Assembly: GCF_050948175.1 (NCBI RefSeq)
Contig: NW_027490127.1
Span: forward strand, 1,302,001-1,366,000
Source: Xylocopa sonorina
Lineage: Eukaryota; Arthropoda; Insecta; Hymenoptera; Apidae
DNA: 64,000 nt
Direction: 5' to 3'
The stretch's first letter is position 1. Each line of letters begins with the position of its first letter. This document shows positions 31,201-43,866 of the stretch, piece after piece. Made by a program: the position numbers and the translations under genes. Under the pieces are notes generated by a model. It saw only the letters and a program-made list of their open reading frames with translations. It did not search any database and was not told the DNA's origin.

Positions 31201-34200
31201 CTCATTCCTTTGTTTCATGATAAGATATAATATTCATTGCGAAGTGTCATGTATACATAGTATTCGCTTCAAATAAATGTAAATGCGACACTTCCTTGCT
31301 AGGATATAGCGTTTGCAGATGTCTACGTGTCGTAGCAATAGGGTTCTATTGCTTCTTAAACCGCGATATCGCATCACATTTCTATGTTTCACGATAAGAT
31401 ATAATATTCATTGTGGTGTGTTATGTATACCCCGTACTCACCTCAAAAGAATGTAAGTGCGTCAGTTCCATCCTATTAAACAGACTTTGCAGAAGTCTAC
31501 GTTTCGTAGCAATCGAGCCCTACCGCTTCTTAAAACGCGATATCGCATCTCATTTCTATGTTTCATGATAAGGTATAATATTCATTGCGAAGAGTCATGT
31601 ATACCTCGTATTCACTTCAAAGGAATGTAAATGCGACACTTCCTTGCTAGGAAATAGCGTTTGCATATGTCTACGTATCGTAGCAATAGAGTTCTACAGC
31701 TTCTTAAAACGCGATATCGCATATCATTTCTATGTTTCATGATAAGATATAATATTCATTGCGATGTGCCGTGTATACCTCGTATTCACTTCAAAAGAAT
31801 GTAAATGCGGTATTTCCTTGCGAGGAATTGGCGTTTGCAGATGTCTACATATCGATGCAATAGAGTTCTAATGCTTCTTAAAACGCGATATCGCATCTAA
31901 TTTCTGTGTTTCACGATAAGGTACAATATTCATTGCGAAGTGTCATGGATACTTGGTATTCACCTCAAAAGAATGCAAATGCGGCACTTCCTTGCTAGGA
32001 TATAGCGTTTGCAGATGTCTATGTATCGTAGCAATAGATTTCTAACGCTTCTTAAATCGGGATATCGCATCTCATTTCTATGTTTCATGATAAGATACGA
32101 TATTCATTACGAAGTGTTATGTTTTCCTCTTATACACATCAAATGAATGTAAGTGCGATACTTCCTTGCTAGGAAGTACCGTTTTCAGTTGTCTACGCAT
32201 CGTAGCAATAGAGTTCCAATGCTTCTTAAATCGCGATATCGCATCTTATTTCTATGTCTCGTGATAAGTTATAATGTTCATTGTGGAGTGTTATGTATAC
32301 CTCGTCTACACTTCAAAAGAGTGTAAATGGCACACTTCCTTGCAAGGAAATAGCGTTTCCAGATGTCTACGTATCGAAGCAATAGATTTCTAATGCATCT
32401 TATAGTGAGATAACGCATCTCATTACTATGTTTCATGTTAAGATATAATATACATTGCGAATTGTCATGTATACCTCGCATACACTTCAAATGAGTGTAA
32501 ATGCGACAGTTCCTTGCTGCGAAATAGCGTTGCAGATGTCTACGTATCGAAGCAATAGAGTTCTAGTGCACCTTAAAACGTGATATCGCATCACATTTCT
32601 ATGTCTTATGATAAGATATAATATTCATTGCGAAGTGTCATGTGTTCCTCGTCTGCGCTTCAATTGAATGTAAATGCGACACTTCCTTTCTAGGAAATTA
32701 CGTTTCCAGATGTCTACGTATCGAAGCAATAGAATTCTCTAGCATCTTAAAGCGCGATATCGCAATTCATTTCTATGTTTCATGATAAGATATATTCATT
32801 GCGAAGTGTCATGTATTCCTCGTGCACACTTCACATGAACGTAAATGCGACACTTCCTTGCTAGGAAATAGTGTTTGCAGATGTCTACGCATCGTAGCAA
32901 TAGAGTTCTAATGCTTCTCAAAACGAGATATCGCATCTCATTTCTATGTCTTATGATAAGATATAATATTCATTGCGAAGTGTTATGTGTTCCTCGTCTG
33001 CACTTCAATTGAATGTAAGTGCGACACTTCCTTTCTAGGAAATTACGTTTCCAGATGTCTACGTATCGAAGCAATAGAGTTCTAATGCTCTTAGAAACGC
33101 GAAATCGCATCTCATTTCTAAGTTTCGTGATGAGATATAATATTCATTGCGAAGTGTCACTTATACCTCGCATACGCTTCAAATGAATGTATATGCGACA
33201 CTTACTTGCTAGGAAATAGCGTTTGCAGATGACTACGTATCGAAGCAATATAGTTCTAATGCATCTTAAAACGCGATATCGCATCTCATTCCTATGTCTC
33301 ATGATAAGATATAATATTCATTGCGAAGTGTTATGTATTCCTCGTCTACACTTCAAATGAATGTAAATGCGACACTTCCTTTCTAGGAAATAGCGTTTCC
33401 AGATGTTTACGTATCGAAGCAATAGAGTTCTAATGCGTCTTAAAACGCGATATCGCATCTCGTTTCTATGTTTCATGATAAGATATAATATTCATTGCGT
33501 AGTGCCATGTATACTTCGTATTCACTTCAAAAGAATGTAAATGCGACACATCCTTGCTAGGAAGTAGGGTTTGCAGATGTCTACGCATCGAAGCAATAGT
33601 GTTCCAATGCTTCTTAAATCTCGTTATCGCACCTCAATTCTACGTTTCACGATAAGATATAATATTCATTGTGCAGTGTTATGTATATCTCGTCCACACT
33701 TCAAATGAATGTAAGTGCGACACTTCCTTGCTAGGAAATAGCGTTCGCAGATGTCTACGTATCGAAGCAATAGAGTTATAATGCTTGTTAAATCGCCATA
33801 TCGCATCTCACTTCTATGTTTCATGATAAGATATAATATTCATTGTGAAGTGTTATGTATACCTCGTATTCACTTCAAAAGAATGTAAATGCGACACTTC
33901 CATGCTAGAATATAGCGTTTCCAGATGTCTACGTATTCAAGCTATAGAGTTCTAATGCTTCTTAAAACGCGATACCGCATCTCATTTCTATGTTTCATGG
34001 TAAGATATAATATTCATTGCGAAGTGTCATGTATACCTCGCATACGCTTCAGCTGAATGTAAATGCGACACTTCCATGCCAGGAAATAGCGTTTGCAGAT
34101 GTCTACGTATCGTAGCAAGAGTTCTAATGCTTCTTAAAACGTGATACCGCATTTGACTTCTATGTTTCATGATAATAGATAATATCCATTGCAAAGTGCT

Positions 34201-37200
34201 ATGTATACCTCGCATACACTTCAAATGAATGTAAATACGACACTTCATCGCTAGGAAATAGCGTTTGCAGATGTCTACGTATCGCAGAAGCAGTGTTCTA
34301 ATGATTCTTAAAACGCGATATCGCATCTCATTTCTATGTTTCATGATAAGATATAATATTCATTGCGAAGTGTCAGGTGTACACCGTATTCACTTCAAAA
34401 GAATGTAAATGCGACACTTCTCTGCTAGGAAATAGTGTTACCACATGTGTACGTATCGAAACAATAGTGTTCTAATGCTTCTTAAAACGTGATATCGCAC
34501 CTCACTTCTGTGTTTCATGATAAGAGATAATATTCATTGCGAAGTTTCATGTATACCTTGTATTCACTTCAAAAGAATGTAAATGCGACACTTCCTTGCT
34601 AGGAAATAGCGTTTGCAGATGTCTACGTGTCGAAGGAATAGGGTTCTAATGCTTCTTAAAACAAGATATCGCATCTCACTTCTGTTTCATGATAAGATAT
34701 AATATTCATTGTGAAGTGTTATGTATACCTCGTATTCACTTCAAAGGAATGTAAATGCGACACTTCCATGCTAGAAAATAGCGTTTGCAGATGTCTACGT
34801 ATCGTAGCAATAGAGTTCTAATGCTACTTTAAACGGGATACCGCATCTCATTTCTATGTTTCATGACAAGATGTGATATTTATAGTGGAGTGTTGTGTAT
34901 ACCTCGTATTCACTTCAAAAGAATGTAAATGCGACACTTCCTTGCTAGGAAATAGCGTTTTCAGATGTCTACGTATCGTAGCAATAGAGTTCTACCGCTT
35001 CTTAAAACGCCATAGCGTTTCTCATTTCTATGTTTCATGATAAGATATAATATTCATTGTGGAGTCTTAGGTATACCTCGTGTTCACTTCAAAAGAATGT
35101 AAATGCGATACTTCCTTTCTAGGAAATAGCGTTTGCAGATGTCATCGTATGGAAACAATAGGGTTCTAATGCTTCTTAAATCGCGATATCTCATTTCATT
35201 TCTATGTTCCGTGATAAGGTACAATATTCGTCGTGGAGTGTTATGTATACCTCGTATTCAATTCAAAAGAATGTAATAGCGACACACCGTAGCTAAGAAA
35301 TAGCGTTTCCAGATGTCTACGTATCGCAACAATAGATTTCTAATGATTAGATATAATACTCATTGTGGAGTGTCATGTATACCTCGTATTCACTTCAAAA
35401 GAATGTAAATGCGACACTTCCTTGCTAAGAAATAGCGTTTCCAGATGTCTACGTATAGAAACAATAGAGTTCCTATGCTTCCTAATGCGAGTAATCGCAT
35501 CTCATGTCTATGTTTCACGCTAAGATATAATATTCATTGCGATGTGTCATGTATACCTCGCATACACTTCAAATGAATGAAAATGCGACACTTCCTTGCT
35601 AGGAAATAGCGTTTGCAGATGTCTACGTATCGTATCATTAGAGTTCTAATGCTTCTCAAAACGCGATATCGCATCTCACTTCTATGTTTCATGATAAGAT
35701 ATAATATTCATTGCGATATGTCATGTATACCTCGCACACACTTCAAATGAATGTAAATGCGACACTTCCTTGCTAGGAAAAAGCGTTTCCAGATGTCTAC
35801 GTATCGTAGCAATAGAGTTCTAATGCTTCTTAAAACGCGATATCGCATCTTACTTCTATGTTTCATTGTAAGATAAAATAATCATTGCGAAGTGTCACTT
35901 ATACCTTGAATTCACTTCAAAGGAATGTAAATGCGACACTTCCATGCTAGGAAATAGCGTTTGCAGAAGCCTACGTATCGTAGCAATAGAGATCTTATGT
36001 TTCGTAAAACGCAATATCGCATCTCATTTCTATGTTTCAAGGTAAGATAAAATAATCATTGCGAAGTGTCACTTATACCTCGCATACACTTCAAATGAAT
36101 GTAAATGCGACGCTCCATTGCTAGGAAATAGCGTTTGCAGATGTCTATGTATCGCAGAAATAGTGTTCTAATGCTTCTTGAAACGCGATATCGCATCCCA
36201 TGACTATGTTTCATGATAAGATATAATATTCAATGCGAAGTGTCATGTACACCGCGAATTCACTTCAAAAGAATGTAAATGCGACACTTCCTTGCTAGGA
36301 AAAAGCGTTTCCAGATGTCTACGTATCGTAGCAATGGAGTTCTAATGCTTCTTAAAACGCGATATCGCATCTCACTTCTATGTTTCATTGTAAGATAAAA
36401 TAATCATTGCGAAGTGTCACTTCTACCTCGCATACACTTCAAATGAATGTAAATGCTACACTTAATTGCTACGAAATAGCGTTTGCAGATGTCTCCGTAT
36501 CGAAGCAATAGAGTTCTAATGCTTCTTTAAACGAGATGTCGCATCTCACTTCTGTTTCACGATAAGATATAATATTCATTGCGAAGTGTCATGTGTACCT
36601 CGTATTCACTTTAAAGGAATGTAAATGCGATACTTCCATGCTAGAAAATAACGTTTGCAGATGTCTACATATCGTAGCAATAGAGTTCTAATGCTTCTCA
36701 AAACGCTATATCGCATCTCATTTATATGATTCATGATAAGAGATAATATTCATAGCGAAATGTCATGTATACCTGGAATTCACTTCAAAGTAATGTAAAT
36801 GCGACGCTTCCTTGCTAGGAAATAGCGTCTGCAGATATCTACGTATCGAAGCAATAGAGTTCTAATGCTTCCTAAATCGCGATATCGCATCTCATTTCTA
36901 TGTTCCGTGATAAGATATAATATCCATTGTGGAGTGTTATGTATACCACGTATTCACTTCAAAAAAATGTAAATGCGACACTTCCTTGCTAGGAAATAGC
37001 GTCTGCAGATGTCTACGTATCGTAGCAAAGGAGTTCTAATGCTTCGGAAAACGCGAAATCGATCCTAATTTCTTGGTTTCATGATATGATACAATATTCA
37101 TTGTGGAGTGTTAAGTATACCTCGTATTCAGTTCAGAAGATTGTAAATGCGACACTTCCTTGCTAGGAAATGGGGTCTGCATATGTCTACGTATCGTAGC

Positions 37201-39656
37201 AACAGATTTCTAATGCTTCTTAAAACGCGATATCGCTTCTTATTTCTATGTTTTATGATAAGATATAATATTCATTGTGCAATGTTATGTATACCTCGCA
37301 TACACTTCAAATGAATGTAACTGTATCGAAGCAATAGAGTTCTAAGGCTTCTCTAAACGAGATATCGCATCGCATTTCTATCATTCACGATAAGATATAA
37401 TATTCATTGCGGAGTGTCGTATATACCCCGTATTTCTTTCAAATGATTGTAAATGCGACACTTCCTTGCTAGGAAGTAGCGTTTGCGGATGTCCACGTAT
37501 CGAAGCAATAGAGTTCTAATGCTTCTTAAAACGAGATGTCGCATTTCATTTCTATGTTTCGTGATAAGTATTAATATTCAGTGCGAAGTGTCATGTAAAC
37601 CTGCTATTTCCTTCAAAGGAATGTAATGGCGACACTTCCTTGCTAGGAAATAGCGATAGCAGATGTCTACGTATCGTAGCAATAGAGTTCTAGTGCTTTT
37701 TAAATCGCGATTTCGCATCTCATTTCTGTGTTTCATAAGATATAATATTCATTGCGAAGTGTCACTTATACCTTGCGCACACTGCAAATGTATGTAAATG
37801 CGACACTTCGTTCCTAGGAAATAGCGTTCGCAGATGTCTACGTAACGAAGCAATAGATTTCTAATGCTTCTTAAAATGCAATATCGCATTTCATTTCTGT
37901 TTCATGATAGGATATAATATTCATTGCGAAATGTCACTTATACCTCGCATACACTTGAAATGAATGTAAATGCGACACTTCCTTGCCAGGAAATAGCGTT
38001 TGCAGATTTCTCCGTATCGAAGGAATAGTGTTCTAATGCTTCGTAAATCGCGATATCGCATTTCATTTCTATGTTTCATGTCCAGGTATAATATTCATTG
38101 TGGAGTGTTATGTATACCTCGTATTCACTTCAAACGAATCCATATGCGACACATCCTTGCTAGGAAGTAGCGTTTGCAGATGTCTGCATATCGTAGCAAT
38201 AGAGTTTTAATGCTTTTTGAATCGCAATGTCGCATCTCATTCCTATGTCTCATGATAAGAGATAATATTCATTGCGAAGTGTTATGTATTCCTCGTCTAC
38301 ACTTCAAATGAATCTAAATGCGACACTTCCTTTCTAGGAAATAGCGTTTCCAGATGTCTACGTATCGAAGCCATAGAGTTCTCATGCTTCTCAAAGGTCG
38401 ATGCCGCATCTCATTTCTATGTTTATGATAAGATATACTATACATCGTGCAGTGTTATGTATACTTCGCATACACTTCAAAAGAATGTAAATGCGATACT
38501 TCCATGCTAGGAAGAAGCGTTTTCAGATGTCTACGTATCGTAGCAATAGGGTTCTAATGCTTCGTCAAACACGATATCGCATCTTATTTCTATGTTTCGT
38601 GATAAGATATAATATTCATCGTGGAGTGTTATGTCTACTTCGTATTCACCTCAAAAGAATGTAAATGCGACACTTCCTTCCTATTAAATAGCGTTTGCAG
38701 ATGTCTACGTATCGAAGCAATAGTGCTCTAATGCTTCTTAAAACGGGATACCGCATTTCATTTCTATGTTTCATGATAAGATATAATATTAATTGCGAAG
38801 TGTCATGTAGACTTCGTATTCACTTAAAAAGAATGTAAATACGACACATCTTTGCCAGGAAATAGATTTGCAGATGTCTCCGTATCGAAACAATGGAGTT
38901 CTAATGCTTCTTTAAACGCGATGTCGCACCTCACTTCCATGCTTCATGATAAGATATAATATTCATTGCAAAGTGCCATGCATATCTAGTATTCACTTCA
39001 AATGAATGTAAATGCGACAGTTCCTTACTGGGAAATAGCGTTTAAGAGATGTCTACGTATCGCAGCAATATAGTTCTAATGCTTCTTAAAACGCGATATC
39101 GCATCTCATTTCTATGTTCCATGATAAGATATAATATTCATTGCGAAGTGTCATGTATACCTCGCATACACTTCAAACGAATGTAAATGCGACACGTCCT
39201 TGCTAGGAAATAGCGTTTGCAGATGTCTATATTTCGAAGCAATAGAATTCTAATGCTTCTTAAAACGCGATATCGCATCTCATTCCTACATTTCATGATA
39301 AGATATAATATTCATTGCGAAGTGTCATGTATACCTCGTATTCACTTCAAGTGAATGTACATGCGACACTTCCTTGCTAGGAAATAGCGTTTGCAGAAGT
39401 CTACGTATCGTGGCAATAGAGTTCTAATGCTTCTCAAAACGCGATATCGCATCTCATTTCTATGTTTCATGATGAGATATAATATTCATTGCGAAGTGTC
39501 ATGTATACCTCGTATTCACTTCAAATGAATGTACATGCGACACTTCCTTGCTAGGAAATAGCGTTTGCAGAAGTCTACGTATCGAAGCAATAGAGTTCTA
39601 ATGCTTCTTAAAACGCGGTATCGCATCTCATTTCTATGTTTCATGATAAGATATAA

Positions 39657-39660
39657 TATT
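39657..39660 (+). other. target site duplication of Gypsy-1, left copy (TATT)
   Basis: Satellite A normally reads ATAATATTCATTGCG. Here the element follows ATAATATT, and after it the satellite resumes with TATTCATTGCG at 44,438, so TATT is duplicated. A 4 bp duplication is usual for Gypsy-type integrases. Confidence 0.85.
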
Positions 39661-40231
39661 TGTGGAGGAGGGTTCGTTATTAGAATGATCTGACTAAGTC
39701 GTAGGTTGTTCACTTTTCTCTTTATTCTGGAGCGACTGCACTCGGCAAGTTCTCGAGATCAACTGTGTCTTTTTTGGTTCTCTTGTGTGCAGCCGCGTTT
39801 GTACATATACTTTCCGTTGCATGATTGGCTAAGTCGGTGCTTCGACCTTAGCCAATCATGTATTTGTTTATCTAGGTGCCGCCTCTTCTTGCGCCCTTAG
39901 CGCGTTTGCTTGGAAGGGCGGCAGCAGGTATAGTGGGGGCATTTTGTTATTTTAACATTTGGCAATGTAGCGGGGTTTCCGCTGGGTCTGGTTCTTCTCA
40001 CGTCAAGGCTGTAGCCTCTTGACCGTAGGCCTAGACCCTTTCTGGAAACCCTCGGTTTATGGAGTCCGCGTGTGTTACTGAGGTCGTCGACTAAGATTTA
40101 CAACTAACATGTGGAGAAAGTTCGTTAAGGACGTCTTCTCAAAAGTAACTTATTTGTGCGCATACCATAAATCGTGCTAGCTGCTTGTAGCGAAAAAGGT
40201 CTTCTATTATACCTCGATGCTAGCCGCTACA
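39661..40231 (-). repeat. Gypsy-1 3' LTR (571 bp)
   Basis: Plus-strand ends are TGTGGAGGAGGG and AGCCGCTACA, giving TG...CA in either direction. It contains the inverted repeat CATGATTGGCTAAG...CTTAGCCAATCATG around 39,820-39,860. The small open frame at 39,706-39,900 is present in both LTRs and shows no domain. Confidence 0.95.
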
Positions 40232-40244
40232 TCACCCCCCTTCC
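40232..40244 (-). other. Gypsy-1 polypurine tract
   Basis: The minus strand reads GGAAGGGGGGTGA directly before the 3' LTR. This is the primer for plus-strand DNA synthesis in LTR elements. Confidence 0.85.
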
Positions 40245-40365
40245 AGTGTAACGATATGTAGGGCTCTTACTTCTAACTTATCTAGCTATCTATTTACATT
40301 AAGAAGGTACATTGTCTTATTACTATCTTACCTATACTGTACACATCTTACTACTATCTTATTAG

Positions 40366-42726
40366 CTATCTTATTCTAACCCTACTATTCGCTGCCGAGA
40401 CTTGTAAGCGGTCTGGGAAGCGTACGCGTCTACCTGCGCGAGTTACCACTGGTTCACTGCTTGGCTCGTTTTGCTTCTTTGCAATAGGTGCCTTACTCGG
40501 TAGTGACGTATTTTCCTTATCGTCTAACATATACGCTGGTTTTAACCTATCTATCGAGACCGTAATATTTTTTTCGCGTATCCTTACTGTAAATGTTTTA
40601 TCGTTTCTAGCTATTACTTCGAATGGGCCTTCGTACGGACTTTGCAATGGTCTCTTGACCGAGTCGACGCGTACGAAGACGTGTGAAGCTGTTTTTAGAT
40701 CCTTAAATGTAAAAACTTTCTTTTCGCCGTGTCTCGAGGCTTCAACTGGGCGAATCTTTCTAAAATGAGCCCGTAACTGTTCGATTGCTTCGGCTGGCTC
40801 TACCACGTTTCCGGTCGTTGCAGCGAAAAACTCGGACGGCAAGCGGAGGTTCTCGCCGTATACTAATTCTGCGACCGATGCCTCTAAGTCTTCGCGGTAC
40901 GCTGCTCGAATGCCTAGCAAGACTACTGGTAACGCGTCGGCCCAGGTCTCGTCGTCGTGACACTTTAACGCTGCTTTTAATTGCCTGTGGAGGCGTTCCA
41001 CCAGGCCGTTTGCAGCGGGATGATACGCGGTTGTTCTTATGTGCTCGGTCCCTAATATCGCGTTTAGACGATGGGATAGCTGCGATTCGAATTGTCTACC
41101 GCGATCCGTAGTTATTCTTAACGGCGTCCCAAAACGCGCGACCCACCCCGCGACGAATGCTCTCGCGACTGTCTCTGCTTCGATGTTCTCGATGGCGAAT
41201 GCTTCGGGCCATCGAGTGAAACGATCGACGCAGGTGAGGCAGTATCTGTTGCCTCGCGATGTAGGTAGTGGGCCTACTAGATCGATATGGATATGCTCGA
41301 ATCTAGCGGAAGGTGGCGCAAATCTACCGATTGGCGATGAGACGTGCCTAGTTACTTTTGTGCGTTGGCACTTTAGGCAGGATCGCGCCCACTCGCGACA
41401 ATCTTTCGCGATGGATGGCCAAACGTATCTATCCTTGACTAGTTTTATCGTAGCCTTTATTCCGGGGTGCGAAAGCCCGTGGATCGATTCGAAAACCTGC
41501 CGTCTGAACGGTTTAGTTACGAACGGCTTAGCTCGGTCGGTAGCAATGTCGCAGTATATGTCTATATCCTCGTTCGCGAATTTTATTTTTTTTAGTCGTA
41601 GCGCTGTGTTTGACGCGGTCGAAAAGTGCTGTATTTCGTCGGCGTTTTCTTGTGACTTCGCCAGGTCCTCGTATCGTATCGCGGGCGTGATCGCTTCTAC
41701 GCGTGATAATGCGTCCGCGACTTCGTTATACTTCCCGCTGATATGCCTAATGTCGGTCGTGAATTGGCTGATAAAATCGAGATATCTAAACTGTAGTGGC
41801 GTACACTTTTCAGGTTTTTGGCTAAACGCGTATACTAACGGTTTGTGGTCGGTGTAAACAACGAATGAGCGACCTTCTACAGCGTGTCTAAATTGTTTAA
41901 TTGCTGAGTATATCGCGAGCAATTCTCGGTCGTAAGCGCTGTACTTTTTCTGTGCGGACGAGAGTGTTTTCGTATGGAACGCTAGCGGTTCCCACGATTC
42001 GCCTACTCGCTGCTGCAGCGTTGCTCCAAGCGCGAAATCGGATGCATCTACGACAATCGCGAGTCGTGCCGAGCTCGTCGGGTGAGCTAATAATGTGGCG
42101 TTTGCTAACGCGTTTTTTAATTTATGAAGAGCTTCTTCGGCCTCGGATGACCAAAGAAGTGTCGCGTTTTTCTTCGGCTTCCCTTTTAGAAGGTTATTAA
42201 TCGGCGCTTGCAAATTCGCGGCGTCAGGTATGAACCTGCGGTAGAAATTAATCATGCCGAGGAATCTACGAAGCTGTTCTACCGTCTTTGGTTTCGGGAA
42301 TTCTAATATCGCGCGCACTTTATCAGGTAGCGGCTTCGTGCCGCGTTCGTTTACCGTGTACCCTAAAAATTTTACTTCTGGTACAGCGAATACGCATTTT
42401 GACGCATTTACTACGATCCCGTATTTTTCTAATCGCGCGAAGAGTTCTCGGAGGTGCTCCTTATGTTCAGTCTCGTCCCTAGACGCGACTAGTATATCGT
42501 CTAGGTATGCGTAACAAAAGTCGAGACCTCGCAGAACGGTATCGATAAATCGCTGAAATGTTTGCGCGGCATTTCGCAGGCCGAATGGCATCGCGACGTA
42601 CTCGTATAACCCGAATGGCGTTGTGATCGCGGTTTTCGGGATGTCGTTCGGGTGCACTGGGATTTGGTGGTACGCGCGTACCAAATCTATGGTCGAGAAG
42701 ATCGTCTTCCCGAACAACACCCGCAA
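40366..42726 (-). CDS. Gypsy-1 pol: RT, RNase H and integrase (open part)
   Basis: A 786-codon open frame makes the DNA copy of the element and inserts it. RT: D14 in STIDLVRAYHQIPV and YLDD at 74-77. RNase H: D227 (VVDAS), E268 (RELLA), D293 (TDHKPL) and D338 (VADALS). Integrase: zinc region H416, H420, C450, C453; core D482 (HIDLVGP), D541 (TDRGRQF) and E577 (NGLVERL), i.e. D,D35E. A C-terminal contact domain carries PYEGPFEVIARND. All catalytic residues are present. The first Met is internal to RT: the same frame continues upstream through the in-frame stop at 42,778-42,780 into the protease frame, so this is not the natural start. Closest in layout to Gypsy elements with an atypical gag tail. 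Confidence 0.95.
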   Translation of the reverse strand: MRVLFGKTIFSTIDLVRAYHQIPVHPNDIPKTAITTPFGLYEYVAMPFGLRNAAQTFQRFIDTVLRGLDFCYAYLDDILVASRDETEHKEHLRELFARLEKYGIVVNASKCVFAVPEVKFLGYTVNERGTKPLPDKVRAILEFPKPKTVEQLRRFLGMINFYRRFIPDAANLQAPINNLLKGKPKKNATLLWSSEAEEALHKLKNALANATLLAHPTSSARLAIVVDASDFALGATLQQRVGESWEPLAFHTKTLSSAQKKYSAYDRELLAIYSAIKQFRHAVEGRSFVVYTDHKPLVYAFSQKPEKCTPLQFRYLDFISQFTTDIRHISGKYNEVADALSRVEAITPAIRYEDLAKSQENADEIQHFSTASNTALRLKKIKFANEDIDIYCDIATDRAKPFVTKPFRRQVFESIHGLSHPGIKATIKLVKDRYVWPSIAKDCREWARSCLKCQRTKVTRHVSSPIGRFAPPSARFEHIHIDLVGPLPTSRGNRYCLTCVDRFTRWPEAFAIENIEAETVARAFVAGWVARFGTPLRITTDRGRQFESQLSHRLNAILGTEHIRTTAYHPAANGLVERLHRQLKAALKCHDDETWADALPVVLLGIRAAYREDLEASVAELVYGENLRLPSEFFAATTGNVVEPAEAIEQLRAHFRKIRPVEASRHGEKKVFTFKDLKTASHVFVRVDSVKRPLQSPYEGPFEVIARNDKTFTVRIREKNITVSIDRLKPAYMLDDKENTSLPSKAPIAKKQNEPSSEPVVTRAGRRVRFPDRLQVSAANSRVRIR

Positions 42727-42777
42727 AAAATCCTCTATGTGCGGTATTGGGTACCGATCAGGTATCGTTCGTGCGTT

Positions 42778-43443
42778 TTACGCTCTATAATCACCGCAGG
42801 GTCTCCAGCCATTGTCCTTTTTCTGGACCATATGTAAGGCTGAGGCCCATTGGCTTTTCGAAGGCCTGATGAGACCTCGGCTCATCAAGTCTTCGAATTC
42901 CGTCCGCGCGAGCTTATACATTTCCGGGGAAAGACGGCGCGGTTTCGCGTAAGTCGGCGGCCCGGCGGTAGTATGTATATGGTGCACTACGTCGTGTTTG
43001 CACTTACGCGTGGCCGCTGTAGGACGTGTGACGCTTGGAAATTCGGCGAGCAGCTGATCGTACGGGGAGTTGCCGCTGATTGTCTTCACCGATGGTGTTG
43101 CGTCGTTGGTGATTCGTCCCTTGGTAGTAAGCGACGTCGTCTGGTCCAGCAATCGTTTGTTACGTAGGTCCACCAGTAGCCCGTAGTGGCTCAGGAAGTC
43201 GGCACCGATGATAGGCCTGGAGACGTCCGCGATGATGAACCTCCACGGAAATGCTCGTCGGAGTCCCAGGTTCAGGTTGACCGTCCTGTCACCGTAGGTA
43301 TTTATTACGGTGTTGTTAACCGCACATAATTGGTATTTCGTCATTTGGATTCGGCCTTTGATGCGCGTGCGAGGATATACGCAGAGGTCCGAACCGGTAT
43401 CGATCAGGTATTCTTCGTTCGTTACCCGATCGGTGACGAACAA
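42778..43443 (-). pseudogene. Gypsy-1 pol, protease and start of RT, ending at an in-frame stop
   Basis: Same reading frame as the RT-RNase H-integrase part downstream. The aspartic protease motif YLIDTGSDLCVYP lies near residues 12-24 and IIGADFLSHYGLLVDL near 76-91. RT then begins (KPRRLSPEMYKLARTEFEDL, ASALHMVQKKDNGWRPCGDY). A TAA at 42,778-42,780 cuts the frame in the conserved stretch after GDYRA. The first codon at 43,443 is TTG, not ATG; the open frame extends further upstream to a TAG near 43,515. With 666 bp open and a single stop between the two parts, the stop is probably a recent mutation in an otherwise intact pol. Confidence 0.88.
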
Positions 43444-43512
43444 GCGGCTAGTCGCTGGACCTTCACTGGTTGCCGCGTTCAGTGATGTCCCTCCTCGTTT
43501 CCCGAATGGAAA

Positions 43513-43796
43513 CTACACGGCGAACGGCATCGAGTGGACGAGGCTCCGAACTTCCAATGGTACCAGCAATGTTTGTGTTTGGCTGGTGTCTTATTGCGGG
43601 TAGCACTCCTCGAACCCGAACGACGGCGGCTGAATCTCGCGTCTGGACGCGTTTGGGAGTGAGATTTCCGTAGCTACGATATTTTGAGTTGCAAGCTTTC
43701 TAAACGCTTTAATAAAAGCTCGGTACTATTGCTCGGTATCACGCTGGTTACCTGCTGTACGGTTGCTGCGGCGGTGATATTGCGTGCTGTAGCCAT
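43513..43796 (-). pseudogene. Gypsy-1 gag, mostly deleted
   Basis: Only about 430 bp separate the 5' LTR from the protease frame, too little for a gag gene. An ATG at 43,796 opens 40 codons (MATARNITAAATVQQVT...) and stops at 43,674. The end of gag is recognisable at 43,517-43,576 as KHCWYHWKFGASSTRCRSPC. A C-x2-H-x9-C-x3-C tail of this kind precedes protease in many arthropod Gypsy elements in place of a CCHC knuckle. A frame change just after it (around 43,510-43,520) separates it from protease. An internal deletion of most of the capsid region is the simplest explanation. Confidence 0.65.
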
Positions 43797-43844
43797 CTCG
43801 TTCTGTGTTGGCTTCTTGTCTTTGTGAACTTATACGAACTTAGG

Positions 43845-43864
43845 ATCACGTCGGGCGGTCACCA
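43845..43864 (-). other. Gypsy-1 primer-binding site
   Basis: Two bases inside the 5' LTR the minus strand reads TGGTGACCGCCCGACGTGAT. It begins TGG as expected for the complement of a tRNA 3' CCA end. From memory it resembles the complement of the tRNA-Trp 3' end (TGGTGACCCCGACGTGAT) but with two extra bases (GC) in the middle, so either the tRNA differs or the site is altered. Confidence 0.55.
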
Positions 43865-43866
43865 AT

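Larger units (their letters stand above)
22908..39660 (+). repeat. satellite A array, left part: 174 bp monomer (~96 copies)
   Basis: Head-to-tail repeats; landmarks are GATGTCTACGTATCGAAGCA, AGAGTTCTAATGCTTCTTAA, GCGATATCGCATCTCATTTC, TGTTTCATGATAAGATATAA and GCGACACTTCCTTGCTAGGA. The basic length is 174 bp, with small indels. All copies share one orientation. It is homologous to satellite B (shared layout of AGCAAT-GAGTTCTAATGC, GCGAT...GCATCTCATTTC, CACTTCAAAAGAATGT). The first two monomers (22,908 to about 23,230) are intermediate. Two frequent sequence types (CGTATTCACTTCAAAAG and CGTCTACACTTCAAATG) alternate irregularly. The length and uniformity suit a centromeric or pericentromeric satellite. 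Confidence 0.95.

Noticed and set aside
39706..39900. 64-codon plus-strand open frame (also at 43,912-44,106)
   Set aside because: It is identical in both LTRs, antisense to the element, and has no domain; it is LTR sequence.
41039..41857. 272-codon plus-strand open frame
   Set aside because: It is the antisense of Gypsy-1 integrase and RNase H, which carry all catalytic motifs on the minus strand.
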